From Dipteronia dyeriana (lineage: Eukaryota; Streptophyta; Magnoliopsida; Sapindales; Sapindaceae): a DNA stretch of 64,000 bases. The position numbers were made by a program, and so were the translations under genes. The stretch lies in the NCBI GenBank assembly GCA_032871835.1, contig CM065297.1:63909253-63973252 (forward strand), given 5' to 3'. Of this stretch, positions 11,201-21,916 are shown piece after piece. Each line of letters starts with the position of its first letter. The stretch's first letter is position 1. The notes beneath the pieces were generated by a model. It did not search any database, was not told the origin of the DNA, and saw only the letters and a program-made list of their open reading frames with translations.

Positions 11201-11599
11201 GCGACAACTTCTAGAGTAGGATAGAAGGGTATTTTCCAGGTGAAGAGATCACTTGAGAGATTGTACTTGTCTTATCTACCAGTGGATTTTATTTGCCGGT
11301 GGCTGCTAGCCCGTGGATGTTTCCTCTTCGAAGGTTTACCACGTTATATCTTGTGTCAACTTTTCTCTATCCCTATCTCTCTAATATTTGTATTGTGGAT
11401 AGAACTCTTTATATATGTTGACTTCCTTTCTATATTATAGATTGTGTATGTGTTACAATTACTTGTTTGTATCACACTTTACTTGTGTTTATATATTGAT
11501 TAATTGTCTTTAATTAATATATATTGTGATACAAGCAATCTAGAGGGAAAAACTTTTGTTTATTTATAAGGGATTCGAAAAAGGTGTCTAACCTATTCA

Positions 11600-11615
11600 C
11601 CCCCCCCCCCCCCCC
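11600..11615 (+). repeat. Poly-C tract (16 C) near the LTR end
   Basis: A run of 16 C in the 5' LTR; the same place in the 3' LTR (19534-19540) has 7. It sits in a block (tctaacctattcac, then tctaggttagcc) conserved in both. The length difference is probably slippage. Confidence 0.9.
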
Positions 11616-11656
11616 TCTAGGTTAGCCTTGAGAATTTAACCGTGATTGTATTTTCA

Positions 11657-11670
11657 ATTGGTATCAGAGC
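11657..11670 (+). other. LARD-A primer-binding site
   Basis: attggtatcagagc directly follows the LTR end and is complementary to the 3' end of plant initiator Met-tRNA, the usual copia primer. Confidence 0.9.
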
Positions 11671-11740
11671 AGGACACTAGATTGCACTTAGTGTGAGACT
11701 GGGGTGATACTTTCACGGTTTTTGTAAGGCGTTTGAAGTC

Positions 11741-12672
11741 ATGGGTTTACAAGATGATGTAATGGCGGAAGGATCCTCAAATAATAGGCCACCATTACTT
11801 CGTGGCACTAACTATGGGTATTGGAAGTTATGGATGAAAGCCTACATCCGCTCTATTGATGAAAGGGCTTGGATGGTAGTGGAAGAAGGTTATAGTCCTC
11901 CTACCAAGGTTTTAAAGGATGGTACCATGATACTCAAGCCAATGAGTGAATGGACAACAAATGAGTTTGAGGTTACTAAATGACACCATCGTGCTATGAA
12001 TGCCATCTTTGGAGGAGTTGATGAGCATCAATTCTCCTATATTCAAAATCTTGAATCCGTAAAGGAAGCTTGGGATACTCTCCAAGTTACTAATGAAGGA
12101 ACCTTAGTGGTGAAGAAATCGAGGCTTTAAATGTTGGCATCATAATTTGAAGGTTTAAGTATGAGTGAAGAAGAAAAGTTTGAAGACTTCCAATTCTGGC
12201 TTCTTAACATAGCTAATCAATGTCAAGCACTTGGAGTACGTATCTCAAAAGAGCGTTTAAATTGGAAAATCTTTAGGTCTCTTTCTAAGAGATTCAAATC
12301 AAAGGTGACGGCCATTGAGGAAAGCAAGGATATGGATAGTATGAATATTGATGAGTTGCTTGGGTCTCTCCAAACTTATGAGATGTGCTTGAAGCCAAAG
12401 ATCAAGAGTAAGGGAATCGCTCTCAATGCTATAGAGGGGAGAGTGATGATGAAAATGATGAAATGACACTCTTGGTTAGAAGGTTCAAGAAGTTTCTAAA
12501 GAAGAATGCCAAGCCTAAAGGCAAGTCTTCTAAGGAGAACATCATCTCCAAGGATTGTGAAGAATAGTCAAGCCATGAACAAGAAAGAGGTTATATGATA
12601 TAATTGTCAAGGTTTTGGTCATTTTGCTAGTGAGTGCATCAAGAAGCCATCTCAGAAAGACAAGAAAGGCAA
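11741..12672 (+). pseudogene. LARD-A gag, N-terminal half
   Basis: Starts M-G-L-Q-D-D-V-M and has the DUF4219/UBN2 copia gag pattern: LRGTNYGYWKLWMKAYI, then MSEEEKFEDF, AIEESKDMDSMNIDELLGSL and QTYEM. Lesions: TGA at 11981 where W is expected, a stop near 12128, a frameshift near 12440-12467, and a TGA in place of the first cysteine of the zinc knuckle at about 12596 (YNCQGFGHFASEC is otherwise intact). Gag builds the particle and packages RNA. This copy is broken, but full length is recognisable. Confidence 0.8.
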
Positions 12673-12673
12673 A

Positions 12674-13780
12674 GTGTTAGCAGCTACTTGGAGTGATGAT
12701 AATTCTAGTGACAATGAGAGCTCAGGTAGTGAGTCTTCAAGTGATAAAGAGTTGGTGAGCAACTTTGTAGCTCTAACGGCTTCTCATTCGCCACTAGATA
12801 TTGGTAGTACAATATATTTGAATAAGAACTTTGATGCAAATCATGATGGAAGCTCTAGTTCCATTCCTACTAATCTTGAGTTGTTGAAAAAGATAGAAAA
12901 GCTTGAAGAAGATAGAGACAATGCTCAAAGAGAAGTAGTTGAAAATGATGATTTGATCAAGAAACAACTAGATGAGTTTGTGGTTGTTAATCATAGACTT
13001 CTTGGTGAAAAAGGTGATATTATGAAGAAGTTTAGAGAACTTGAAATGATAAACCTTGAGAAGGATAATGTGATATCTTCTTTGAAGAAGAGAGAACAAG
13101 AATTGATGGAAGAAATAGACACGGCTAAGGAGGCTATCAAGGATTTAGTAAATGATTCGGTTAGTGTGTCTAGTGTTAGGAATCTTGTTAACTCTCATAG
13201 TGGTGAAGACGACTTGGTAGTTGATGAGGAGCTCTTGGAAGCATCACTTCCTACACATTTTAATGAAGTCTTGATTGATAAGAAACCACACAAGAAGAGA
13301 AGATCAAAAGCCAATAAGAAGTTGGCAAACAAGGTATCTTTGCAAACTCCTAGTGAAGCTAGTTCAACTCCAAAAGGTACAATCTCATCTTTTATTCCAA
13401 TTTGCCATTATTGCAACACAATAGGTCACATTAAGCCTAGGTGTTATAAATATATTGAAAAATGCAAATTAGGAAATGAATATAGGGATAAAAAGATTAA
13501 ACTTCAACTTAAACATGCTAAGGACTTGGGAGTTGAGAAACATGATAATATTGCTAAGCATGAGAAAATGTTGTGGAGTAGAAAGAATTCTAATCTTGTT
13601 CAAATTGACAAAGCTTGTGTTGAAAATGTTAAGGAAGAGTGTGTTAATGATATTCTTGTTAATCAAGTCATTGAAGGACTTTACCTTAGATTTAACATTA
13701 TTGTCAATGATGATATTGGAAATGTTTGTGTAGGTATACCCAAGAACAAATGGTTCAATGGTGAGTGCTCTTATCACTAA
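12674..13780 (+). CDS. gag: LARD-A gag, C-terminal half (open 368 codons)
   Basis: Open frame continuing the gag of 11741-12672; the ATG is internal, not a real start. It begins with LAATWSDD and a Ser/Asp/Glu-rich stretch (residues ~8-25) typical of SIRE-like gags, then a predicted coiled coil rich in E/K/L heptads (about 67-165), a basic KPHKKRRSKANKK patch (~205-220), and a second intact CCHC knuckle with C244, C247, H252 and C257. The tail is Lys/Asn-rich and ends W-F-N-G-E-C-S-Y-H-stop, faintly like the protease start W-Y-L-D-S-G-C-S-R-H of full elements. That may mark where pol was lost. Confidence 0.75.
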   Translation: MLAATWSDDNSSDNESSGSESSSDKELVSNFVALTASHSPLDIGSTIYLNKNFDANHDGSSSSIPTNLELLKKIEKLEEDRDNAQREVVENDDLIKKQLDEFVVVNHRLLGEKGDIMKKFRELEMINLEKDNVISSLKKREQELMEEIDTAKEAIKDLVNDSVSVSSVRNLVNSHSGEDDLVVDEELLEASLPTHFNEVLIDKKPHKKRRSKANKKLANKVSLQTPSEASSTPKGTISSFIPICHYCNTIGHIKPRCYKYIEKCKLGNEYRDKKIKLQLKHAKDLGVEKHDNIAKHEKMLWSRKNSNLVQIDKACVENVKEECVNDILVNQVIEGLYLRFNIIVNDDIGNVCVGIPKNKWFNGECSYH

Positions 13781-15467
13781 AATAAGAAGCACATGTGAGA
13801 TAGCTTTGAGGTTATATATCAATTGTGTTGAGAATTCTTGCTTACTAGATTTGAATACTCCATGTATTGATATGAACTTGGTTATCTCACATCATGTTTG
13901 TTATGATGATCAAAATTTTTTGATTAACTTTGAAGAAGTTCTTTTGTCATATGTGTTGATTGGGTTGAGATATTATGCTTTTTATACTCTTGTTGTGAAA
14001 GATCGTCAACTTAGTGTCATGAGGACATTCAAGGCAAGAGTGCTCATAAAAAGGGCGGAAGTATGATATTTGGTGAATATAATGTGCAAAAGGTATCTCT
14101 ATACTCTAATGCATGTTCTCTTAGATATTCATCTTTTGACTCAATTGTTGACATACGTTTCATAGCATGTCATATTAGAGAATTTTGTATAGCATACATA
14201 TGGTTCTCATTGACAATTGTTATTTGAGGATCTAATAGTGATATTGTTCACATTGATCTTAACTTTGATGATTGTTTGTGTATAGTATATTAAGTGGCAT
14301 TACTTTTGAAAATATGAGCTTCATATTCTTTGAAAACTACTCATTAGAGAAGTAATGATCTTGAATAAGTCTCTACTTATTGCTTTTAGATCATGAGCTT
14401 ATGAGCCATAAAATCTTGGTTTTCTAAAATTGCACCTTGCTTCTCTTATATGTTTTGCTAGTAGGTTGAGTTTACTAATATGTAAACATTGGATACACCT
14501 TGAAGTTTTTGTGCTTAAGTACATTTAAAATGACCTATGGTTAGTATCCATTTTGCTTCGGTAATTACATAGAACTCAACCAGCACCTTCATGAAAAGGG
14601 CTACACACATTGGTTGTAAAAGCTACCCAATGTTGGAAAAAGCTACACCATTGTGATGAGTGAAAGCCATCATGAAGTGAATTTTGTTTATGTAATTTAT
14701 TTTTTTTGAAAAATCAAAGAAATGTTGAAATGAAATCATAAAAAAAAATCTTTGATTCAAAGCCTAAAAAGAAAAGGAGGAAGGCTAACAAAGGAGTTTA
14801 GTTGAAAATCAAATGAGCTCAGGTTGAAAAATAGAAGCAGGATGACGAGCCACATGCACACACACGCTCATGTGTTGAAATATATTATTTTAATAGCAAA
14901 AATTCTGGATGATAATTAGTTTGACTTTTTATGGAAAAAGCTTAAGATGAATAGTTGTTGGAAATTGTTTGCATGTTGATTATCAAACTACTTCTTGATA
15001 TATATTTGAAGCATATCTCTCACACACATACACTTTGTTTATGAGTATGATGATATCTTTGCAATTGTTGAAGAATTATGAGAGAACTTGAAAAATCTTT
15101 GTGTATCTCTCTTAGCATATGAAGCTTATTTTGTTGATATTTCTTCAAATTGCTTGAATGTGTGATTGTGTGAACATCTTTGTGAAATCTATGCTATCAT
15201 TGATTTTAGTTATAGTATTTATCAAGGGGGAGCATTGTATGCTAGACATTGTTCTCTTTTATGATATGTTCACATGCTTCATTTTATTACATGTTGGCAT
15301 ATTTTGACTTAATGATACTTGTAAGATATTACTCACTATCTTTGCCTTGCATGATGATTCATTCTTAAGTCATATGTCTTTGTATTTATATATTTGTGAC
15401 TAATATGTTTGTTTTGTCTTTCACTCACTTTTGTTGTATGTATATAGCATCATATTTCACAGAATAA
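13781..15467 (+). other. LARD-A spacer between gag and PF20167-like gene
   Basis: AT-rich, no supported gene; a 102-codon frame at 13758-14066 has no recognisable family. Part of it (about 14210-15240) is shared with LARD-B at 28359-29384, so it belongs to the element. It contains a short CA run (~14856) that is long in LARD-B, and near 15225 a polypurine tract (aagggggag) like the element's terminal one. Confidence 0.7.
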
Positions 15468-16461
15468 ATGGGAAGAACTAAAGTTACCGAAAGTGGAAAT
15501 CAATCGAATCCCATTGTGAAAGCCAAGTCTACCTCAAAGGGATCCAAAGCTTCAAGGTCAAAGGATTTAGGGATCTTTGCAACTAAAAAGATATTTCAAG
15601 AGAGAGGAATTGACTTAGGTAAATGTAAAGATTCTTATGTTATTAAATGCATTAAGGATAAAAATTGGGAATCTTGGGTGAGCATGCTAGGAACAGTGAA
15701 TGACACTATTGGTAGAGAATTTTATCATGAATATAGAGAGAGAGCCACCTTATTGGATGCTTTGATGGAGATTAAGGGTGTTGTGTTTAGAGTTAACCCA
15801 GTAAACATTAACAAGTTTCTTGGGCTATCTAGTGATATTAATTCAAACTTTCTAGATGTTGATATCATTGAGAATATTAATATCATGGGTAGAACTTTAT
15901 GTGACAATGCTTTTGTTTTAGTGGAAAGGTAGAGCATATATTAGTCAACATGAGTTAACTAAGACAAGTGCATTTTGGCATCTTTTCATTTGCACAAATA
16001 TTATTGGATCTTCGAATTCAACCGAGTTGAATAAAGACAAGATCAAAGTAGTATATGCCTTGGTGACTAATCAACTTATAAACCTTGGGGATTTGCTTAT
16101 GTTTTACTTAGATAATGTGGCTTTCTCAACTAGAGGAGATAAGAAGCTTGCATTACTAGGGTTTATAACTTCTTTGTGTTTAGCTCGTGGTGTTACAAGT
16201 AGTGGAGATGATATGTTGGTACAACCCTTGGAAAAATATAGTGATAAACGTGTGTCATACATGTCATATAAGGATAAGGGTAAGACATGTGATACTTTTG
16301 GACTATTTAGTAGTTCACAAGTTGATTGTCAAGAGACTAGCATAAACATTCTTCAATATTGGGCTATACTTTTGAAGAAGAAGGTTGATGAGATTAGTGC
16401 TATAGTTGAAAAACAAGATGCTAGAATAAAAAAATTGGAGGAGTGTATTGCATCAAGTTAA
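15468..16461 (+). pseudogene. PF20167-like 'putative plant transposon protein', LARD-A copy
   Basis: Start ATG at 15468 follows a long open upstream region. The N-terminus is basic and disordered (~35 residues, K/S/T-rich), followed by LGIFATKKIFQERGID and the diagnostic block MEIKGVVFRVNPVNINKFLG, then LDVD and IMGRTLC. A one-base frameshift at about 15915-15930 ends the first frame (stop 15932); the second frame continues the homology (RAYISQHELTK, YALVTNQLINLGDLL) and closes with a short coiled coil (VEKQDARIKKLEE). LARD-B encodes the same protein at 46076-47187. The family is common in plant repeats. Its biochemical function is unknown to me, and the name does not prove transposase activity. 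Confidence 0.75.
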
Positions 16462-16979
16462 AGACCACCTCTCAAGCATTATGTTAGGTTAACTACACGC
16501 ACATCTTTCTTTGGTGGATCTAGTAGCTAGTATTTGAGTCTCATGGTGTGTTTCTTACCTTTTGGCATCATTTCATGTCAAAAAGGGAGAGAAAGAGTTG
16601 TTAAGAGTTGCTAGTTAGTTTCCTTTTTATGTTGTTTTTGAACTTTTGAACTTTCAATGGCATGTAATAACTAGTTTTAAGATTTGGTTAAGAACTCTTG
16701 TATTTTGCATGTATTGAGGGGGAGATACATGTATTTGTGGACTCAATTGTATATTCTTATCCATATTATATGGATCTATTTGTTGTTTTTCTCTTGTATA
16801 TGCATTGTGCTTTGAGATGATTTGTAGGTTGCATCAAAAGAAGATCAAAATGAAGTTCAAGAGTTGGTGAAGATTAGTTATAGGAATCTTACTCATTGTA
16901 ATGTGAGGGAGTTATTTTGTGACCTATCTTCATTTTTATATTTGTAGTAAATGTATAGGTGTTTTGACATGGAATTTGC
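16462..16979 (+). other. LARD-A 3' untranslated region
   Basis: No gene. It holds extra G-rich purine tracts (about 16577 and 16715, gggggagat) besides the terminal one. It is collinear with two separate LARD-B pieces, 47188-47358 and 62474-62745, which fixes the insertion point of the Reina-like element in LARD-B. Confidence 0.75.
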
Positions 16980-16992
16980 CAAAGGGGGAGAT
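16980..16992 (+). other. LARD-A polypurine tract
   Basis: aaagggggagat immediately before the LTR start tgttaggtt, the plus-strand primer site. LARD-B has the same tract at 62747-62758. Confidence 0.9.
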
Positions 16993-19581
16993 TGTTAGGT
17001 TTTAGTTTGTGTTGGCATTAATTCAATATCAAACTGATGTTTACTTGTAATTACTTAGTTGTTCAAAATGATGATTCAAGCTTCAAGGAAGAAGAAACAC
17101 CAAGTCAAAGCTAGTTCTAAGTCTTCAAGAGAAAGGATGCAATATGGTTCTACAAAGGTATACTAAGACCTTATCTTTCTCTTACAAGGCTAAGGCACAC
17201 ACACACATATCATACATTTGTGTCCCTGCATCATTGTGCACCATTATAGGAACACACATACAATTCATTCATATATGTCCCTGCATCGTTGTGCACCATG
17301 TATAACACATTCACACACTTAAAGATGAATGCTCATGCATTGGTATGAAAATAACATGTTTTGGAATATGCATGATTGAAGACTATCTCTATGTAGTTTG
17401 CATTCTACTATGAATTGGTTTGTGTGTGTATATATTTGTATAACATAAATATTGAACTTGGATTGAGTCTTAAATCTTTCTTGATTGAGTTCCGGTCATT
17501 TCGGTTACTCATACTATTGATTTCAAGTTCTAAGTCAAAAGATATTACACTTTCAACTCATGTTTGATACATTGTCTTCGTCTTCATATATCGAGACAAA
17601 TTATTATTTTTTGGGTTTACTTTCTTATATATCCATGTCCGTGTAAGAGTTACGGTTCGTAATCCACAAACGGATTTGAATTCCGAGTTTGAAGGCCAGA
17701 GAACGGTCGAAGAATGCTAGGGAAGCCCCGAGGGGATTGTACCATGGCCGAAGGCCATGGAGGTGTTCAAGCCCGAGATGGCACGTGGCCATCTTGGCCG
17801 CACAAACTTGCTGCCCCGAGTTGCCCACGCGCCATCTCGGGGAAGCAATAACAAAGAGGGCTGTTTTGGTCTTTTAGCTTCTTTCTTTCCCACTCATTTA
17901 TAATCTCTTTCCCTCTCACATTTTATTCTAAGAAGAAATTCAAATAAAGTGTGCAGAAATTTCCTCACCTTCAAAACACCATAACTTCTTCATTTGAACT
18001 CCGATTTGAGTGATTCTATGTTGAGAATGTTTGTCTATTCATCGTCCATCTTTTCTCTGAAGGTTTGAGTTAATTTTACTGCTGTTTTTGGTGTCTAATC
18101 ATACAATAACGAGGCTGCACCTAAATCAACTAAGGTATTGATTTTCTCTCAAAGTTTTCTTTTAAAACTTGGTCAATTGCCTTGGGTTTTCATCTTCTAC
18201 ATATATTTGTATATTGTAAGTGTTTTTGATTTTTGTTTTGAACACTTTCAAAGCTAGGTTGAATTTCAAATGAAATCATTCATGTTGAGTTAGGTTTTTA
18301 TTTTGCCTATGTTATCACATGTTTGGGATTGTATTGTGCTAGCTTTAATTCTAGGATTATTTTATGATATTTGATTGTTTGATTTTGTGAAAAATAGTTC
18401 CTCACATGTATTAGGCTCTCTTGGCCGAATTTCTCACATAATACATGTGTTTATGTTCTTTTGAGCTATTCATGTGATTTGTTGAATCTATGATTAGGAA
18501 TATGCTCTAGAACTTTAGCTTAAATCTAATTGACTTTGTCATATGATTTTAGCATGTTTTTGGTTTATGTGATTTAAACTTGATCTTGTGATTTATTGAA
18601 CATATCTTGTGATTCAAGTTTAGATCTATGCATGTATCTAGGTTGTGATTAATATTGAACATATCTTACATAATCTAGATTGATTACACATGCATGATAA
18701 ACTAAACTATATATGATTTGTGCATTCATGCTCATGTCTAGTATTTTCCATAGGATGTGTTGATCATAGCATTCTATGTTGCGTGCTTGTTTCCGTTTTG
18801 CATTCATGATCACCTAGATGCCTTGTGAAAAGGAAGTCTTGACAGTATGTGTGAGACCTTTGGTGTTGAGTAAGAAGTCTTGGCAAGAGGTGTGAAGCCT
18901 TGGATTGTCGAGCAAGGAAGTCTTGGCTAGAGGTGTGAAGCCTTGGATAGTCAATAAAGAAGTCTTGCCTAGAGTTGGGAGAACTTGGATAGGTGAGCAA
19001 GGAAGTCTTGACTAGAGTCGTGAGGACTTAGTTGAGCAAGAAGTCTTGCCTTGGGTCGTAAGGATCCAGATAAGGTGAGCAAGGAAGTCTTGACAAGAGG
19101 TGTGAAGCCTCAGATTGTTGAGCATAGGGCGACAACTTCTAGAGTAGGATAGGAGGGTAGTTTCTAGGTGAAGAGATCACTTGAGAGATTGTACTTGTCT
19201 TATCTACCAGTGGATTTTGTTTGCCGGTGGCTGCTAGCCCTTGGATGTTTCCTCTTCGGAGGTTTACCACGTTATATCTTGTGTCAACTTTTTTCTATCC
19301 CTATCTCTCTAATATTTGTATTGTGGATAGAACTCTTTATATATGTTGACTTCCTTTCTATAATATAGATTGTGTTTGTGTTACAATTACTTGTTTGTAT
19401 CACACTTTACTTTTGTTTATATTTTGATTAATTGTCTTTAATTAATATATATATATATTGTGATACAAGCAATCTAGTGGGACAAACTTTTGTTTGTTTC
19501 TTAGGGAGTCGAAAAAGGTGTCTAACCTATTCACCCCCCCTCTAGGTTAGCCTTGAGCATTTAACCGTGATTGTATTTTCA
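16993..19581 (+). repeat. LARD-A 3' LTR, complete
   Basis: Starts tgttaggttt after the polypurine tract and ends gattgtattttca; about 2.59 kb. Its last kilobase matches the 5' LTR remnant, and its first part matches LARD-B's 3' LTR (62759-64000) with many differences. A GC-richer segment lies around 17690-17845. ORFs inside are incidental. Confidence 0.92.
18829..19125 (+). repeat. Seven-unit tandem array, 3' LTR copy
   Basis: Same degenerate ~42 base units, in the same order, as at 10902-11200, with scattered substitutions. Confidence 0.85.
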
Positions 19582-21916
19582 CTAACAAGAACCTTAACCC
19601 TAGATTAATTTATGTATATATAAAGTGTCGTACCTTTTTCCCGTGACGAATGAACAAGCGCCAAATTGATTCTGTAAGATCTTCTAGTCCAATCACGAAC
19701 GAGAATCGCCTAGGAGTGTGGGCTCCCTTTCTTTATATTGTATACCTGAGGATGGAAACAAACAAAATCTTGTTCCTTTATTAGTCACAATAATCCTCCA
19801 AGAGAAAAATCAAGAACGTCCGGCCACTTGTGAATTATCAATCAATTTGATTGAAAATCGCGTGAACCTTGATTCAATGTTATACACAAAACCCTTTTGA
19901 TGTAAAGGATACTAGTGTACTATCGAAAAAAAAAACGTTCAACTTTTTCTCTTCTTGGCCGAATTCACACTATCTCTATGAGTTGGTCGAATTTTGTCCA
20001 TAGTAAAAACCAATTTTTTCTCCCTCAAAATTCTCTCTTGCTTGGCCGAAATCTCTTTTTAGAATATCCCAAGCTTGGCTGAAATTAATTCTTTCAATTA
20101 ATTAGTGCTAGCCGAAATTTCCAAACCTATATATATATATAGGATCGTAAGTCCTTTCCTAAGAAGGATTTACTTAGTTGGCAAGAATCATTTCCTTAGG
20201 TGGATTTATTTGGTAGTTAAGAATCCTTTTCTAAAAGGAATTCTATCCTCCTTTTATATATACATAGTTGGCCAAAATTTCATAAAATATAATTAGGAGA
20301 CTTAATTCTTTTCCTAATAAGGATTAACTTGGTAGTTAAGAATCCTTTCCTTAGGTTGATTTACTTGGTGGTTAAGAATCATTTTGAAAAAGGAATTCTA
20401 TCTTACACCAAGACTCCTAATCCAACTCAATAGTGTATTTGTAACCATATGAAAGACTTCCTAATTTGATTAGATAAATAATTTCTTTTATTTATCTACT
20501 TATCAAATATAGTCATTAACATTAATTATGCTACCAACAATAGTATAATTTTAGGAGACCATCTCCTACTAGGAAAACTATTTTGACTTTTAATTAAATA
20601 ATTAATTAATAAACAAATTAATTAATTTCTATTTAATTAATAATAAAATAATATAATATAATTGAGCTATTCTAAATAGCCTTGCCGCCCAACACATATA
20701 TATCGGCCAATATATTATTTTCTTATTTTATTAAATCCATTTGACCTTATAAAAAGTCCGCATGTGAACAAGACCCATTCTTACAAAAAGAAACAAGTCC
20801 ACATGCCTCAATACAATTCTAGATGGACCCCTAAATTGTCCCGGTAGAATAAATCAAGTGATCCATGCAAGTTCGTGTGGATTGAGGATCTTGGCGGGCT
20901 ATCTAGATTTAAGCTCCAATAGACACAACCCAATCACAATCAACAAATGATTCACTTAGGTCCGATCTATTTAATTTTAGTTCATTCCACTAAAGAACTA
21001 AAATTGAACTCTTAAATAAAGATAGAATAAGTTGATGTTACTCATTCATACCCTAGACAACCTTATTGGAGAAAATGAATCATCGTGAAGAATACCAGTA
21101 ATCGCCAAGAGCTCATAGATCACCAATAGCTCTCCAAGTTACCATATTTACTCATATGGCCACATTTTGAACTTGGATATTTTGACTTGTCCAGAAGCCA
21201 TGTTTCAATAGACACTATTGAAAACTTAACGTTAAGATTTAATACCCAATACCTCAAAACATCCATATTATGGTATTCTACTCTCATTCAATAAATGAAG
21301 CCACGATGTCCATATCTATAAATGAATTCCATTATCGATTAACAAATGAATACCACCAAACTATCGAGGATAGACTATGCTATATAATCGTACTCATTGA
21401 TAACTCAAATGATAACTCTTGCAACCATAAGTCCATCATTTATCTCAGGATTGAGGTAGACTCTCCGATTGTCTTCAAATGAGAACTTTTATCCATTGAC
21501 GGTTCTAGATAAAATATTTCATTGTGATCCTATTCAATGCACCCAGTGCACTAGATTTTTTTGCCCAAAGACACCTCACTTTGATGATTTTAGACTCATC
21601 ATAACACATTTGATCCCATTCAAATGCTAGCAAAAAAATCTACAACTTTGACAAGATAAAGGCGCCAACCTTTTATCTTAAGTTGTGAATATTATTCAAG
21701 ACTAACTAATGAATTGTGTCTACCTCATACATATCTAGATGTATGAACAATTCTTCTTTTCTCATAGTCTTTTGACCTTATGATTATTTACTTTTGATAA
21801 TTATAGTAATTAAACTATAAATGCTATAATATTTGTTAAACTAGAAATCACTTTATTAATATAAAAAGTTTGTCAATTACATTATTACACTCTTGCTATC
21901 GAGTATAATTCCAACA
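19582..21916 (-). repeat. Copia-A2 3' LTR (left), terminal ~80 bases missing
   Basis: Reverse complement of the Copia-A LTR. On the plus strand it ends ...aattccaaca (LTR start tgttggaatt on the minus strand). The other end begins at ctaacaagaacc, an internal LTR point, flush with LARD-A's terminal ca. A TATATATA block at 20129-20141 matches the candidate promoter. Confidence 0.88.

Larger units (their letters stand above)
10633..11656 (+). repeat. LARD-A 5' LTR, 3' part only
   Basis: Matches 18555-19581 of the 3' LTR and ends gattgtattttca directly before the PBS. About 1.56 kb of its 5' side is missing because of the fusion at 10627. Confidence 0.9.
10633..19581 (+). mobile_element. LARD-A: pol-less SIRE-like copia element with PF20167-like gene
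   Basis: Parts: truncated 5' LTR (10633-11656), Met-type PBS, copia gag with two zinc-knuckle regions, a ~1.7 kb non-coding spacer, an ORF of the plant transposon protein type, polypurine tract and a complete 3' LTR (16993-19581). There is no integrase, RT or RNase H. The long LTR and the second zinc knuckle of form CxYCxxxGHIKPRCYK point to a SIRE-like ancestor. Movement would need enzymes from a relative. Its right end abuts an internal point of Copia-A2's LTR, so it inserted there. Confidence 0.85.

Noticed and set aside
11657..11670. tRNA gene suggested by ggtatcagagc
   Set aside because: It is a primer-binding site complementary to the tRNA 3' end; no cloverleaf around it. Same for 26031 and 31454.
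13469..13822. Minus-strand 117-codon ORF
   Set aside because: Antisense of the LARD-A gag C-terminus, Lys/Asn codons read as Ile/Leu/Phe.
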